A DNA stretch of 64,000 nt from Allobosea caraganae (GTDB lineage: Bacteria; Pseudomonadota; Alphaproteobacteria; Rhizobiales; Beijerinckiaceae). The position numbers were made by a program, and so were the translations under genes. The notes under the pieces are model-generated. The model was not told where the DNA came from. It saw nothing but the letters and a program-made list of their open reading frames with translations, and made no database searches. Below are positions 19,423 through 29,602 of the stretch, piece after piece. The stretch is from the NCBI RefSeq assembly GCF_003351345.1, contig NZ_QQTO01000019.1:434001-498000 (forward strand), written 5' to 3'. The stretch's first letter is position 1, and the number at the start of each line of letters is the position of its first letter.

Positions 19423-19485
19423 TCCAGCGCGCTCTTTCAGGCAGAGGCCGGCGGTTTCAGGCGAAGCCGCTGGCCTTTGCACATC

Positions 19486-19839
19486 TCAGTAGAAGAAGCG
19501 CTCTTCGACGATTTTGCCGTGATCGACGGTGTAGAGGCCGATCTCGGTCATCTTGCGCCGCTCGCCGGTCTCCTTGACGGTGACGTCGACGTAGAAGCTG
19601 ACGGCGAACTGGTCGCCGTTGAGATAGGGCCCCTCGGTCTTCATCTCGTGCACCTCGTGCGCGCCGACCCACCACTCGCTCTTCTTCTTCACGGCCTCCT
19701 TGCCGTGGCAGACGGCCATCGGCCCGTCCATGTTCTCGTAGCTGGCGATATTCTCGGCGTTATGAGCCGCCGCCGCCTCGTCATGGCGCCCTTCCTTGAG
19801 CAATGCGACAAAATCCCTGGCGATGTCCTGCGTCTTCAT
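19486..19839 (-). CDS. NTF2/SnoaL-like protein
   Basis: This 117-residue protein has a cone-shaped NTF2-type fold pattern: MKTQDIARDFVALLKEGRHDEAAAAHNAENIASYEN, then VCHGKEAVKKKSEWW, and the closing GLYTVDHGKIVEERFFY. The function is unknown. The ATG at 19839 has a GGAGGAG box about 8 nt upstream; the much longer frame behind it is antisense shadow of coxD and coxE. It is on the strand opposite to the cox genes and lies between coxM and coxD. Confidence 0.8.
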   Translation of the reverse strand: MKTQDIARDFVALLKEGRHDEAAAAHNAENIASYENMDGPMAVCHGKEAVKKKSEWWVGAHEVHEMKTEGPYLNGDQFAVSFYVDVTVKETGERRKMTEIGLYTVDHGKIVEERFFY

Positions 19840-19962
19840 GTCTTTTTGCTCCTCCGTGAGGCGCATGGCGCCGCAGTGCAGGCTCCGCCTCAACTGCGTC
19901 ATCGCGATGACCTGATGTGGCAGCGCCTTCCTTCTCGCCGGGGGCCGCGTTAGAGGTCGACC

Positions 19963-20883
19963 ATGCTGACACCATCCCGCATTCCCGCCTCGATCGATGC
20001 CACCCTCGCCCTGCTCCAGTCGCAGGGCTACGTCGCCGACCGTGCTCTCGCGACCGTGCTCTTCCTGGCGCTGCGGATGAAGCGGCCGCTGCTGCTCGAA
20101 GGCGAGGCCGGTACCGGCAAGACCGAGATCGCCAAGGTGCTTGCCGCGGGCCTGGGCCGCCGGCTGATCCGGCTGCAATGCTACGAGGGGCTCGACCTGG
20201 CGTCGGCCGTCTACGAGTGGAACTATGCCGGGCAGATGATGGCGATCCGCCTGGCCGAGGCCGGTGGCGCGGTGGGTGATCGCGACAGGCTCGAAGCCGA
20301 CCTGTTCTCGGAGAAGTACCTGGTCAAGCGGCCGCTCCTGCAGGCGCTGGAGCCGCAGGAGGGCGGGGCGCCGATCCTGCTGATCGACGAGCTCGACCGC
20401 ACCGACGAGGCCTTCGAGGCGTTCCTGCTCGAAGTGCTGGCCGATGCCCAGGTGACCATCCCCGAGCTCGGCACGATCAAGGCGGCCGAGCCGCCGATCG
20501 TGATCCTGACCTCGAACCGCACCCGCGAGATCCACGACGCGCTGAAGCGGCGCTGCCTCTACCATTGGGTCGGCTATCCCGACGCTGCCCGCGAGCTCGC
20601 GATCCTGAAGGCGCGCGCGCCCGATGCCCCGGCCAAGCTGGCGAAGCAGGTCGTCGGCTTCGTGCAGGCGATCCGCAAGGAGGAGCTGTTCAAGGCGCCG
20701 GGCGTCGCCGAGACGCTGGACTGGGCGACGGCGCTGGTGGAGCTCGACGCAGTGGCGCTCGACCCGGCGATCGTCTCCGACACGCTGGGCGCGCTGCTGA
20801 AGTACCAGGACGACATCCAGGCGATGCAGGGCTCGAAGGTGCGCGAACTGCTCGACCAGGTGAAGGCCGAGGCGCGGGCGTGA
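19963..20883 (+). CDS. coxD: MoxR-type AAA+ ATPase CoxD
   Basis: This 306-residue AAA+ chaperone has Walker A GEAGTGKTE at residues 47-55 and Walker B ILLIDE at 138-143, with the sensor Asn in LTSNRTREIHDALKRR. CoxD-type MoxR proteins work with the VWA protein CoxE to insert or sulfurate the metal centre of CO dehydrogenase-like enzymes. CoxE is encoded 390 bp downstream, so the pair is intact. It is divergent from the NTF2-like gene to its left. Confidence 0.9.
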   Translation: MLTPSRIPASIDATLALLQSQGYVADRALATVLFLALRMKRPLLLEGEAGTGKTEIAKVLAAGLGRRLIRLQCYEGLDLASAVYEWNYAGQMMAIRLAEAGGAVGDRDRLEADLFSEKYLVKRPLLQALEPQEGGAPILLIDELDRTDEAFEAFLLEVLADAQVTIPELGTIKAAEPPIVILTSNRTREIHDALKRRCLYHWVGYPDAARELAILKARAPDAPAKLAKQVVGFVQAIRKEELFKAPGVAETLDWATALVELDAVALDPAIVSDTLGALLKYQDDIQAMQGSKVRELLDQVKAEARA

Positions 20884-20904
20884 CGACGCCGCAGGGAGCA
20901 AGCC

Positions 20905-21279
20905 ATGAACGACGACATCAAGGCGATCGAAGCCGCGACCTGGACCTATCTCGACGGCCTCTATGAGGGCGATGTCGAGAAGCTCGGCCAGGTCTTCCAT
21001 CCGACCAGCGCGCTGACGCAGTCGCTCGACGGCGAGTTGAAGATCGTGCCGCGCGAGGATTGGTTCAACGCTGTCCGCAACCGCCCGGCGCCGAAGGCTA
21101 CGGGGTTGGAACGCGGCGACCATATCCTCGCCATTGACCTCGTCGGGCCCGGCATGGCGCTGGTGAAGGTCAAGTGCCAGATGCCGCCGCGCTATTTCAC
21201 CGACCTGCTCTCCTTCCTGAAGGTCGAGGGCAAATGGGTGATCGCGCAGAAGGTGTTCATGACCGAGATGGGGCGGTGA
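20905..21279 (+). CDS. NTF2-like (putative lumazine-binding type) protein
   Basis: This 124-residue small protein has an NTF2-like pattern: EAATWTYLDGLYEGDVEKLGQVFHPTSAL, DHILAIDLVGPGMALVKVKC and YFTDLLSFLKVEGKWVIAQKVF. The family is often called putative lumazine-binding, but its ligand is unproven. It lies between coxD and coxE and its stop overlaps the coxE start (GTGA), so it is part of the maturation operon. With the 19486-19839 gene it is the second NTF2-fold protein in the cox cluster. Confidence 0.83.
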   Translation: MNDDIKAIEAATWTYLDGLYEGDVEKLGQVFHPTSALTQSLDGELKIVPREDWFNAVRNRPAPKATGLERGDHILAIDLVGPGMALVKVKCQMPPRYFTDLLSFLKVEGKWVIAQKVFMTEMGR

Positions 21280-22475
21280 GCGGCAAGCTCCCCGAAAATG
21301 TCGCCTATTTCGCCCGCGCCCTGCGGATCGCCGGCGTGAAGGTCGGGCCCGGCGCGGTGGTCGAGGCGGTCGAGGCCTTGGCCGATGGCGCGCTCGGCCA
21401 GCGCGAGGACGTCTATTGGGCGCTGCATGCGATCTTCGTGAAGCGGCACGAGGACAGCGTGATCTACGATCAGGCCTTCCGCCTGTTCTGGCGCCGGCGG
21501 GCGCTGATCGAGAAGCTGATGGCGCAGATGTCGCCGATCGCTCCCGGCGGCGACAGCAAGCCCGAGAAGGCCGAGGCCGGAGCGCTGCGCGTCGCGGAGG
21601 CCTTCGCGCCGCCGGAGCAGGATCGCGGCGAGCCGACCGAACTCACCGAGCTGACGGCGCGGCTGACGGTCTCCGACCGGGAGATGCTGAAGTCGCGCGA
21701 CTTCGCCCAGATGAGCGCAGCGGAGATCGCGAAGGCGAAGCAGCTCATCGCCGAATTGCGCCTGCCGGAGGACAAGGTGCCGACGCGCCGCTTCCAGGCG
21801 GCCCATGCTGGCGCCCGCATCGATCCGCGCCGGACTTTTCGGCGCTCGCTGAGGGGCGGCGGCGCCTCGATCGACCTCGCCTTTCGCGAGCGGGCGCAGG
21901 TCCATCCGCCGGTGGTGGCGCTGGTCGATATCTCCGGCTCGATGGCGGAGTACTCGCGCATCTTCCTGCATTTCCTGCATGCACTCACCGACAAGCGCCG
22001 GCGGGTGCACAGCTTCGTCTTCGGCACGCGGCTGACCAACGTCACGCGCATGCTGCGGGCCCGCGATCCCGACGAGGCGCTGGAGCTCGCCGGGCAAGCC
22101 GCGCCGGACTGGGAGGGCGGCACGCGCATCGCCACCGCGCTTCATACGTTCAACCGCATCTGGTCGCGGCGTGTGCTGGCGGGCGGGGCGGTGGTGCTGC
22201 TCTTCACCGACGGGCTGGAGCGGCATCTCGACGACGAGCTCGGCTTCGAGATGGACCGGCTGCAGCGCTCCTGCCGGCAACTGGTCTGGCTAAATCCCCT
22301 GCTGCGCTATGACGGCTTCGAGGCGCGCGCCAGCGGCATCCGGGCGATGCTGCCGCATGTCGACTCGTTCCGGCCGATTCACAACCTTGCCGCGATGGCC
22401 GATCTCTGCGCAGCGCTGTCGCTGGATGCGGCGCGGCAGGGCGATCCGAGGCTGTGGTTGAAGAGGGCGGGGTAG
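21276..22475 (+). CDS. coxE: VWA domain protein CoxE
   Basis: This 399-residue protein has a C-terminal von Willebrand A domain; the MIDAS motif DISGSM is at residues 218-223. It is the partner of the MoxR ATPase CoxD in maturation of molybdenum hydroxylases. The start is taken as GTG at 21276, which overlaps the preceding stop as GTGA; an upstream ATG reads through the shadow of the NTF2-like gene. The residues before the VWA domain (VAYFARALRIAGVKVGPG) are the typical CoxE N-terminus. Confidence 0.88.
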   Translation: MSGKLPENVAYFARALRIAGVKVGPGAVVEAVEALADGALGQREDVYWALHAIFVKRHEDSVIYDQAFRLFWRRRALIEKLMAQMSPIAPGGDSKPEKAEAGALRVAEAFAPPEQDRGEPTELTELTARLTVSDREMLKSRDFAQMSAAEIAKAKQLIAELRLPEDKVPTRRFQAAHAGARIDPRRTFRRSLRGGGASIDLAFRERAQVHPPVVALVDISGSMAEYSRIFLHFLHALTDKRRRVHSFVFGTRLTNVTRMLRARDPDEALELAGQAAPDWEGGTRIATALHTFNRIWSRRVLAGGAVVLLFTDGLERHLDDELGFEMDRLQRSCRQLVWLNPLLRYDGFEARASGIRAMLPHVDSFRPIHNLAAMADLCAALSLDAARQGDPRLWLKRAG

Positions 22476-22926
22476 GTCGCAAATCGACCCGTTGCAGATG
22501 GTTGGAAGCATCCCGCCAAACTTTGCTTGCCATTCGGAGATGCAGGCATCGCTCACGCTGTGCTTGCGACGTGGCTCGGCGACCGAGATCCCGGAAGCCC
22601 GTTCCTTGAAGAATGCGGCGATCTACTCTTCTGAAGAGTGACTGCGCTTCATGTTCTACTCCGCTTGCGGAGTTAGAACGAACTTCATCTGGATTAGGAG
22701 CGAACGGCAACGTCAGCAGAGCTACCTCGGAAGAGCGTTAGCTCGACGCCCGAATTAAGACAACATTCAGCTCAACGCGGGTGAAGCAGGCGACAACCGG
22801 GTACCCCTCGGTTTGGCGGCGGGGCAGCACCGTTCCACCCGCTCCAAATGGCTGATCTGGGGCGGCCGGAGGCTTCGTGCGCGTCCGGTATGTTTCAAGG
22901 TGATTGATGAGGCTTTCGACGGCGGG
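22476..22926. other. Intergenic region with two hairpins at the left edge of the glycosyltransferase island
   Basis: These 451 bp hold no credible gene. Two hairpins stand close together: ACTCTTC-T-GAAGAGT at 22625-22639 and ACTCCGC-TT-GCGGAGT at 22658-22673. The second extends to GTTCTA/TAGAAC with one bulged base. No T-run follows, so they are weak terminator candidates. The region becomes visibly AT-richer towards the glycosyltransferase gene and may mark the boundary of acquired DNA. Confidence 0.5.
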
Positions 22927-24018
22927 ATGACTATGGAAAGTAGATTCGATTACTTCTTGTGTCGCCACGGACACAAACCCGTCGAGATCAACATATTCCA
23001 GTATACCGACCCGTTCGATGATGTCTGTCTGACGTATTGGGTTCGCGTCTTAAGGGAGTTGGAACCGCTCCTCAATGCCAAGGATCTCGTCTTCTACATC
23101 GTCTGGGACTCGGAGACGGTGCGCGAGCTGCCATCCTACGGTAAAAACGTCGTGGTCTTGCTCCTCATGGAGGAGTTCTGCGATATACCGCCCTATTTCG
23201 ACAAGGTACTTTACGTATTCAAGACGTACGGGTTCTATCCCTATGTAAATGCGTCCCAGCGAAAACTGAGCGTGGCGCTGATGGTGAAGGCCATCAGAGA
23301 CGCCGGACGCTGGGTCTGTCGAAGCGGCCTGCAGGCGGTTCTGCACGGGTCCGCGATCGCCCGGGAGGAGGGCGGCATGGTCGTTCCGCTCGGCTATGCC
23401 CGGCAGACGGATCTGCCCGGCAAGCCGTTTGCAGAGCGCCGCTACACGATCTCCTTCATTGGCAGCGTGAAGCAGCGCGCCTACCATCCCGTCTCCCTCC
23501 GGGCCCTTCTCGGGACGCCGAAGGACATCGCGCGATCACGCATGCTCGATGAACTACGGCAGCTTGCCGTGGGCATGCCGGACGAGGTGTTTTGGGCCGA
23601 TACGGGATCCTACATGGACGGGATCCTGTCCGATGGGGTCCGCTATTCGGAGCTGATGGCCGACTCCAAGATCTGCCTGGCTCCGCGGGGTTCCTCGACG
23701 GAAACCTTTCGGATGTTCGAGGGCATGCGCCAGGGCTGCGTCGTCATTTGCGACCGGGTGCCCCGGCATTGGTTTTTCGAGGATTGTCCCTTCATCCAGC
23801 TCGACGATTGGGCTGAGTTGGGGCCATGCGTGAACGCATTGCTGTCCGATCCGGAGCGCCTGGTCGAACTGCACAGGAGCACGCTCGATTGGTGGGAGCG
23901 ACGCTGCTCGGCACCTGCTCTCGCTGGCGTCATGGCGAACCGGCTCTCGCGCGCTACGCAGGCTGGGCGTGTGATTGAAGACGCGGGGGAGGCTTCCGAA
24001 CTGGAACTGCAGGTTTAA
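22927..24018 (+). CDS. Exostosin-like (GT47-type) glycosyltransferase
   Basis: This roughly 363-residue protein is predicted to add a sugar to a glycan. The C-terminal half carries the exostosin pattern: RYTISFIGSVKQR, then YSELMADSKICLAPRGSSTETFRMFEGMRQGCVVIC and DCPFIQLDDW. No signal peptide or membrane segment is seen. The start is uncertain: ATG at 22927 or 22933; a longer reading from 22813 has no homologous look. Codon use and base composition are less GC-rich than in the cox genes on either side. It has no glycan-biosynthesis neighbours, which suggests recent insertion as a single cargo gene. Confidence 0.75.
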   Translation: MTMESRFDYFLCRHGHKPVEINIFQYTDPFDDVCLTYWVRVLRELEPLLNAKDLVFYIVWDSETVRELPSYGKNVVVLLLMEEFCDIPPYFDKVLYVFKTYGFYPYVNASQRKLSVALMVKAIRDAGRWVCRSGLQAVLHGSAIAREEGGMVVPLGYARQTDLPGKPFAERRYTISFIGSVKQRAYHPVSLRALLGTPKDIARSRMLDELRQLAVGMPDEVFWADTGSYMDGILSDGVRYSELMADSKICLAPRGSSTETFRMFEGMRQGCVVICDRVPRHWFFEDCPFIQLDDWAELGPCVNALLSDPERLVELHRSTLDWWERRCSAPALAGVMANRLSRATQAGRVIEDAGEASELELQV

Positions 24019-24089
24019 GCTGGCAGTGCTTCAGTGATTTTTGGCCGGTGCTATCTGGCAATTTATCACGATGATCCCGCGCCCCAGTG

Positions 24090-24511
24090 TCAGCTATTGG
24101 CGTAGTTCAGCCCATCCGGGATGGCCGTCAGCAACTCCACCCCGCCCCGGCCGGGCCGAAGAAGGCGCGATAGAGCGGGTTGCGATGCAGCAGGTCGGCG
24201 ATCTCGCTGCCTTCATTCGGGGGTGCCAGCATCACGACATGGCCGAGCCGCTCCGGGCGGTGGCGGGTGATATAGGCTCGCGCGACCAACCCGCCCATCG
24301 AATGGGTGACGAAATGCAGCTTGCCGGCGAGACCGGCGCCGAAGCGCTCAATCGGCTGGCGCAGTCCGGAGGCGATATCCTGCAGTTGGCTATGGCGCGC
24401 GGGATAGTCGAGATTGAGCGTCGCGTAGCCCTCGGTGGCGAGGGCCCGTTCCAGTCCGGCGAGCGAGTGCGCGCGTCGCGCTATGCCGTGCAGCAGGACG
24501 ACGCCGTCCAT
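24090..24511 (-). pseudogene. Broken alpha/beta hydrolase (lipase-like) gene
   Basis: The intact part encodes MDGVVLLHGI, the nucleophile motif THSMGGLVARAYI and VVMLAPPNEGSEIADLL, typical of a small bacterial esterase/lipase of about 220 residues. The frame stops after FFGPAGAGWSC. If one base is added in the G-rich tract near 24140-24150, the reading continues as VELLTAIPDGLNY before another stop at 24090. The catalytic Asp and His portion is missing altogether. The loss coincides with the end of the glycosyltransferase island, so insertion or deletion there probably removed the 3' half. Confidence 0.65.
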
Positions 24512-24698
24512 GTCCCGTCGTTTCTCCCTGGCCGGCAAAGGCGATATCGGGATCGTCATCGGAATCCAAGACGATGCGTAGCGTCAACATGCTCGAATCC
24601 GGCGGCGACTATGCTTAAGTAGGCAGGCGGAGCCGGCTCGCCAGCGCTTATGATGTGCTGGTTCGAGCGGTGCGTGCTTTGCATAGGGATCGACGATC

Positions 24699-25037
24699 AT
24701 GATCAGCACCGATAGCGACATCCTCGCCACCGCCGAGACCTGGGCCAAAGACGGCCGCGGCGTGGCGCTCGCCACCGTGGTCGAGACCTGGGGCTCGGCG
24801 CCGCGGCCGGTGGGCTCGCATCTCGTCATCGACGGGGAGGGGAATTTCCTCGGTTCGGTCTCGGGTGGCTGCGTCGAGGGCGCGGTCGTCACCGAGGCGG
24901 TCGACGTCATCGCCGACGGCAAGTCGCGCACGCTCGAATTCGGCGTCGCCGACGAGGCCGCCTGGAAGGTCGGGCTCTCCTGCGGCGGGCGCATCAAGGT
25001 CTATGTGGAGCGAATCTTGGCGGAGGAAGCGAACTGA
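24699..25037 (+). CDS. XdhC/CoxI family protein, N-terminal domain only
   Basis: This 112-residue protein corresponds to the first domain of XdhC/CoxI proteins: DILATAETWAKDGRGVALATVVETWGSAPRPVGSHLVI, the SGGCVEGAV motif and the Cys-containing GLSCGGRIKVYVE. XdhC proteins bind molybdenum cofactor and help its sulfuration and insertion. The Rossmann half is encoded separately at 25670-26362, with a LysE-type exporter gene in between. The stop overlaps the exporter start (TGATG). Split XdhC pairs are known in cox clusters, so this need not be decay. Confidence 0.88.
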   Translation: MISTDSDILATAETWAKDGRGVALATVVETWGSAPRPVGSHLVIDGEGNFLGSVSGGCVEGAVVTEAVDVIADGKSRTLEFGVADEAAWKVGLSCGGRIKVYVERILAEEAN

Positions 25038-25666
25038 TGGCCTCCTGGGAGACCCTGACCGCGTTTGCGGTGCTGACGCTCGCCGTCGCCTATTTCCCCG
25101 GGCCGGCCTTGCTCTACACCGCGGCGCAGACCATCGCGCATGGCAGGCGGGCCGGCTTCATGGCGATGCTCGGCATCCATCTCGGCTGCTATGTCCACGT
25201 CGCCGCCGCGGCCTTCGGCCTCTCAGCCGTGTTCAAGCATGTGCCGGAACTCTATGTCGCGGTGAAGCTTGCCGGCGCGCTCTACCTGGTCTGGCTCGGC
25301 ATCGGCATGATCCGCTCCAAGCTCGGCGGGGAGGAGGTCGTCGCCTCGCCGCCGAAGACGGTGAAGCGGGCGCTGCGCGATTCCTTCGTCGTCGAGATCC
25401 TGAACCCGAAGGTCGCGCTGTTCTTCATTGCGCTGCTGCCGCAGTTCGTCGATCCGGCGGCGTCGCTGCCGGTCTGGGTGCAGTTCCTGATCCTCGGCAC
25501 GATCGTCAACTTCGCCTTCTCCTCGGCCGATTTCGTCACGGTGCTCGGCGCTTCCGCCGTGGTCCAGACGATGAAGAAGACCAAGGCCGGCTTCGCCTTC
25601 GGCCGCTGGCTCGGCGGCTCGCTGATGATCGGGCTCGGCGTCAAGCTCGCGACCGACAGGGGCTGA
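25037..25666 (+). CDS. LysE/RhtB-family exporter
   Basis: This 209-residue inner-membrane protein has about six hydrophobic segments. The N-terminal FPGPALLYTAAQTIAHGRRAGFMAMLGIHLGC and LYLVWLGIGMIRSKL are typical of LysE/RhtB amino acid exporters. It is translationally coupled to both XdhC halves, with overlap at its start and a 3-bp gap at its end. Whether it has a job in the molybdoenzyme system or simply sits in the operon is unknown. Confidence 0.87.
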   Translation: MASWETLTAFAVLTLAVAYFPGPALLYTAAQTIAHGRRAGFMAMLGIHLGCYVHVAAAAFGLSAVFKHVPELYVAVKLAGALYLVWLGIGMIRSKLGGEEVVASPPKTVKRALRDSFVVEILNPKVALFFIALLPQFVDPAASLPVWVQFLILGTIVNFAFSSADFVTVLGASAVVQTMKKTKAGFAFGRWLGGSLMIGLGVKLATDRG

Positions 25667-25669
25667 GCG

Positions 25670-26358
25670 ATGGATCTCGCCCTATTATCCGCGCTGAATG
25701 CCGAGCGCGCCGCCAGGCGTGCGACCGTGCTGGTCACCGAGACGGCCAGCGGCGTGCAACGGCTGGTGAAGGAGGCCGATCTCGCGGCCGATCCGCTGGC
25801 CGCGCTGCTCGACAAGCAATTGCGCAGCGGCAAGAGCGGCGCGGTCGAGGCCGAGGGTGTCAGCTATTTCCTGACCGTGCAGGCCCCGCCGCCGCGCGTC
25901 GTCGTCACCGGCGCGGTGCATATCTCGCAGGCGATGGCGCCGATGGCCGAGATGCTCGACCTCGACCTCGCGATCATCGATCCGCGCACCGCCTTCGCCA
26001 CGCCCGAGCGCTTTCCCGGCGTGACGCTGCTGCCGGAATGGCCGGACGAGGCGATCAAGACACTCGGCCTCGACGGGTACACCGCCTTCGTCGCGCTGAC
26101 CCATGATCCAAAAATCGACGATCCCGGGCTCGAGGCGGCGCTGCGCTCGGAGTGCTTCTATATCGGCGCGCTCGGCAGCCGGAAGACGCATGGCCGCCGC
26201 GTCGAGCGGCTGATGGCAGCGGGCTTCGATGAGGTCGCGATCGGCCGCATCCATGCGCCGATAGGGCTCGATATCGGCGCGGTCTCGCCGGCCGAGATCG
26301 CGCTTGCCATCCTGGGCGAGATCGTCAGCACCCTGCGCGGGCCGCGCCGGCATCTGTC

Positions 26359-26362
<4 letters not shown>
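25670..26362 (+). CDS. XdhC/CoxF family protein, Rossmann domain
   Basis: This 230-residue second half of an XdhC-type protein has a divergent N-terminus of about 70 residues. The Rossmann-like core follows: VVVTGAVHISQAMAPMAEMLDLDLAIIDPRTAF, then YIGALGSRKTHGRRVERL and IHAPIGLDIGAVSPAEIALAILGEI. The closing motif is the usual XdhC C-terminus. Together with the 24699 gene it should form the Mo-cofactor insertion factor for the coxSLM product. Its end overlaps the next gene (ATGA). Confidence 0.9.
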
Positions 26363-27960
<1,598 letters not shown>

Positions 27961-27983
27961 GGCGCGCAAAACCCACTTCCTTG

Positions 27984-28008
27984 AAATAGACCATTCGATG
28001 GTCTATTT
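27984..28008. terminator. Hairpin between the molybdopterin gene and vapB: terminator and possible VapBC operator
   Basis: Perfect 11-bp arms AAATAGACCAT and ATGGTCTATTT surround a TCG loop, with a short T-run after it. This fits a Rho-independent terminator for the upstream operon. The same palindrome lies 30 bp before the antitoxin start, where VapB-type antitoxins commonly bind, so it may do both. Confidence 0.6.
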
Positions 28009-28038
28009 TTATCAGGCTGAATGATCGAAGGGCACCCC

Positions 28039-28296
28039 ATGCGCGTCTCCGTCTCCGATGCCAAGGGTCAATTGACCGATCTGGTCCGCCGGGCCGAGGC
28101 CGGCGACGAGGTCATCCTGACGCGCCATGGTCAGCCGGCGGCGCGGATCGTGCCGATTCACGCGGTGCCGGACCGGGCCAAGCGGCGCGCCTTGATCGAG
28201 ACGGTGCAGGCGGCCGCGGCGCGCAAGACACTGCCGGGGGTGGATGCCGCCCGCAGCCAGGATTTCCTCTATGATGACGATGGCGTTCCGAAGTGA
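28039..28296 (+). CDS. vapB: Type II antitoxin, Phd/YefM-like VapB
   Basis: This 85-residue antitoxin has the N-terminal DNA-binding fold MRVSVSDAKGQLTDLVRRAEAGDEVILTRHGQPAARIVP typical of Phd/YefM proteins. The disordered C-terminal tail (SQDFLYDDDGVPK) would wrap the toxin. The ATG at 28039 is preferred over 28021 because GAAGGG lies 7 nt upstream and the family begins with this Met. It overlaps vapC by four bases (GTGA). Confidence 0.88.
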   Translation: MRVSVSDAKGQLTDLVRRAEAGDEVILTRHGQPAARIVPIHAVPDRAKRRALIETVQAAAARKTLPGVDAARSQDFLYDDDGVPK

Positions 28297-28682
28297 TCGC
28301 CGTCGATACGTCTGCGCTCATGGCCGTGCTGCTGCGCGAGCCGGCTGCCGATACTTGCCGCGCCGTGCTGGAAGAGGCGGATGAGCTGATCATCTCGGCC
28401 GGCACTCTTGCCGAGGCGCTGATCGTGGCCGGGCATCGGAACATCGCGGAAGAGATGGCGGCGCTCGTCGAGGGGCTTGCGGTCACCGTCGTCGCGGTGA
28501 CGCCGGCCGCGGCGCGCCGGGTTGCCGATGCCTATGCGCGCTGGGGCAAGGGCCGCCATGCCGCTGCGCTGAACTTCGGCGACTGCTTCGCCTATGACCT
28601 TGCCAAGGAGCACGACTGCCCGCTGCTCTTCGTCGGAGACGATTTCTCACGGACGGATCTGAGGCCTGCGCTGGAACGGTAG
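28293..28682 (+). CDS. vapC: VapC-type PIN-domain toxin (ribonuclease)
   Basis: This 129-residue PIN-domain ribonuclease has the acidic active site Asp5 (MIAVDTSAL), the Glu in GTLAEALIVA and the Asp pair in LNFGDCFAYDLA and VGDDFSRTD. It presumably cleaves tRNA or rRNA when VapB is degraded. It starts with GTG overlapping the antitoxin stop. Its last 36 bp overlap the end of the convergent bcsS-like gene. Confidence 0.9.
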   Translation: MIAVDTSALMAVLLREPAADTCRAVLEEADELIISAGTLAEALIVAGHRNIAEEMAALVEGLAVTVVAVTPAAARRVADAYARWGKGRHAAALNFGDCFAYDLAKEHDCPLLFVGDDFSRTDLRPALER

Positions 28683-29447
28683 CGGCAGCGATCCGGCCGG
28701 CAGCGCCGTGCTGCTCTCCGTCCAGTGCACGCCGAGCGTCGCATAGGCGCCGACGTCGCGGTCGCTGGTGTCCTCCCAGCCGCCGGAGAGGCGCCAGGTC
28801 GCGCCGAACAGGCGCAGGCCGGTGAGGTGCAGGCCGACGCGCAGCTTGTCGTAGCCGCTCTGGCGGTAGAGCTCGACCTCTGGTCCGAGGTGGAGCCCGC
28901 GGTCGATCTTGTGGCCCAGCGCCAGGCGGCCCCAGGCGCGCCGGTCGAGCCCCGAGACATAGGCGCTGAGCTGGACCATGGTCGCGTCGGTCGGCGTCGC
29001 CCAGAGATCGGCCTGAAGTCGGGCGCTGATGCGACTGACGCCGTAGTAGCAGCCGCACCCGAGCTCGCGATACTCCGCCTCGATGTCGGGGCCGGCATAG
29101 AGCGAGAAGAAGCTGTCGCTGAAGCGCCATTCGTAGCCGATCAGGAACTGGCTCTCGACCTTGTAGGCCTTGCCGCGCGGCACGAGGCGCCTTGCTTGCT
29201 CGCGGGAGAGGCCGAGCTTGTTCATCAGGCGGAAGCCGCCGGCATCGAGCCCATCGGCGCCGAAGGCTTGTTTCGAGCCGAAGGAGGTGAAGGTCTTGCC
29301 GGGGCCGGCCTCGAGCGAGCCGAAGAAGACGATCTTTGCCGGATCGGGCTCGTCGTCATCGTCGTCGGCCAGAACCGGAGATGCGAAGAGCACGCCCGCG
29401 AGGGCGGCCAGGCAGAGTCTGCCGACCTCTCCGCAACCAAACGCCAC
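28647..29447 (-). CDS. BcsS-like cellulose-biosynthesis-associated outer-membrane protein
   Basis: This 266-residue secreted protein has a signal peptide (cleavage near SPVLA/DDDDD). The mature part is a beta-rich pattern (FLIGYEWRFSDSFFSLYAGPDIEAEY, SAYVSGLDRRAWGRLALGHKIDRGLHLGPEVELYRQSGYDKLRVGLHL) like the BcsS family associated with cellulose synthesis in Rhizobiales. No bcsA or bcsB genes are nearby, so its role here is open. The start is GTG at 29447 with a G-rich ribosome-binding site. The C-terminus overlaps vapC. Confidence 0.8.
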   Translation of the reverse strand: MAFGCGEVGRLCLAALAGVLFASPVLADDDDDEPDPAKIVFFGSLEAGPGKTFTSFGSKQAFGADGLDAGGFRLMNKLGLSREQARRLVPRGKAYKVESQFLIGYEWRFSDSFFSLYAGPDIEAEYRELGCGCYYGVSRISARLQADLWATPTDATMVQLSAYVSGLDRRAWGRLALGHKIDRGLHLGPEVELYRQSGYDKLRVGLHLTGLRLFGATWRLSGGWEDTSDRDVGAYATLGVHWTESSTALPAGSLPLPFQRRPQIRP

Positions 29448-29602
29448 TCACGCCCCCCGACGCCGGCGACCGCGATACGCCGCGATCACGCCCAATGATT
29501 GCAGCAGGTTGGCAGGAGGCTTGCAAGCTTTTGTTAACCAAGCAGGCGCAGCCTCAAGAAATCGGCTAAGCTTTCATCGCGTGGCGACGAAGGAGGATGA
29601 CG

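Noticed and set aside
19840-21123. The long N-terminal part of the minus-strand frame ending at 19486
   Set aside because: Only the last 117 residues look like a real NTF2 protein with a proper ribosome-binding site; the rest is antisense to coxD and the next gene.
22738-22974. A 78-codon minus-strand frame at the left edge of the glycosyltransferase gene
   Set aside because: It overlaps the start of the real gene and has no ribosome-binding site or motif.
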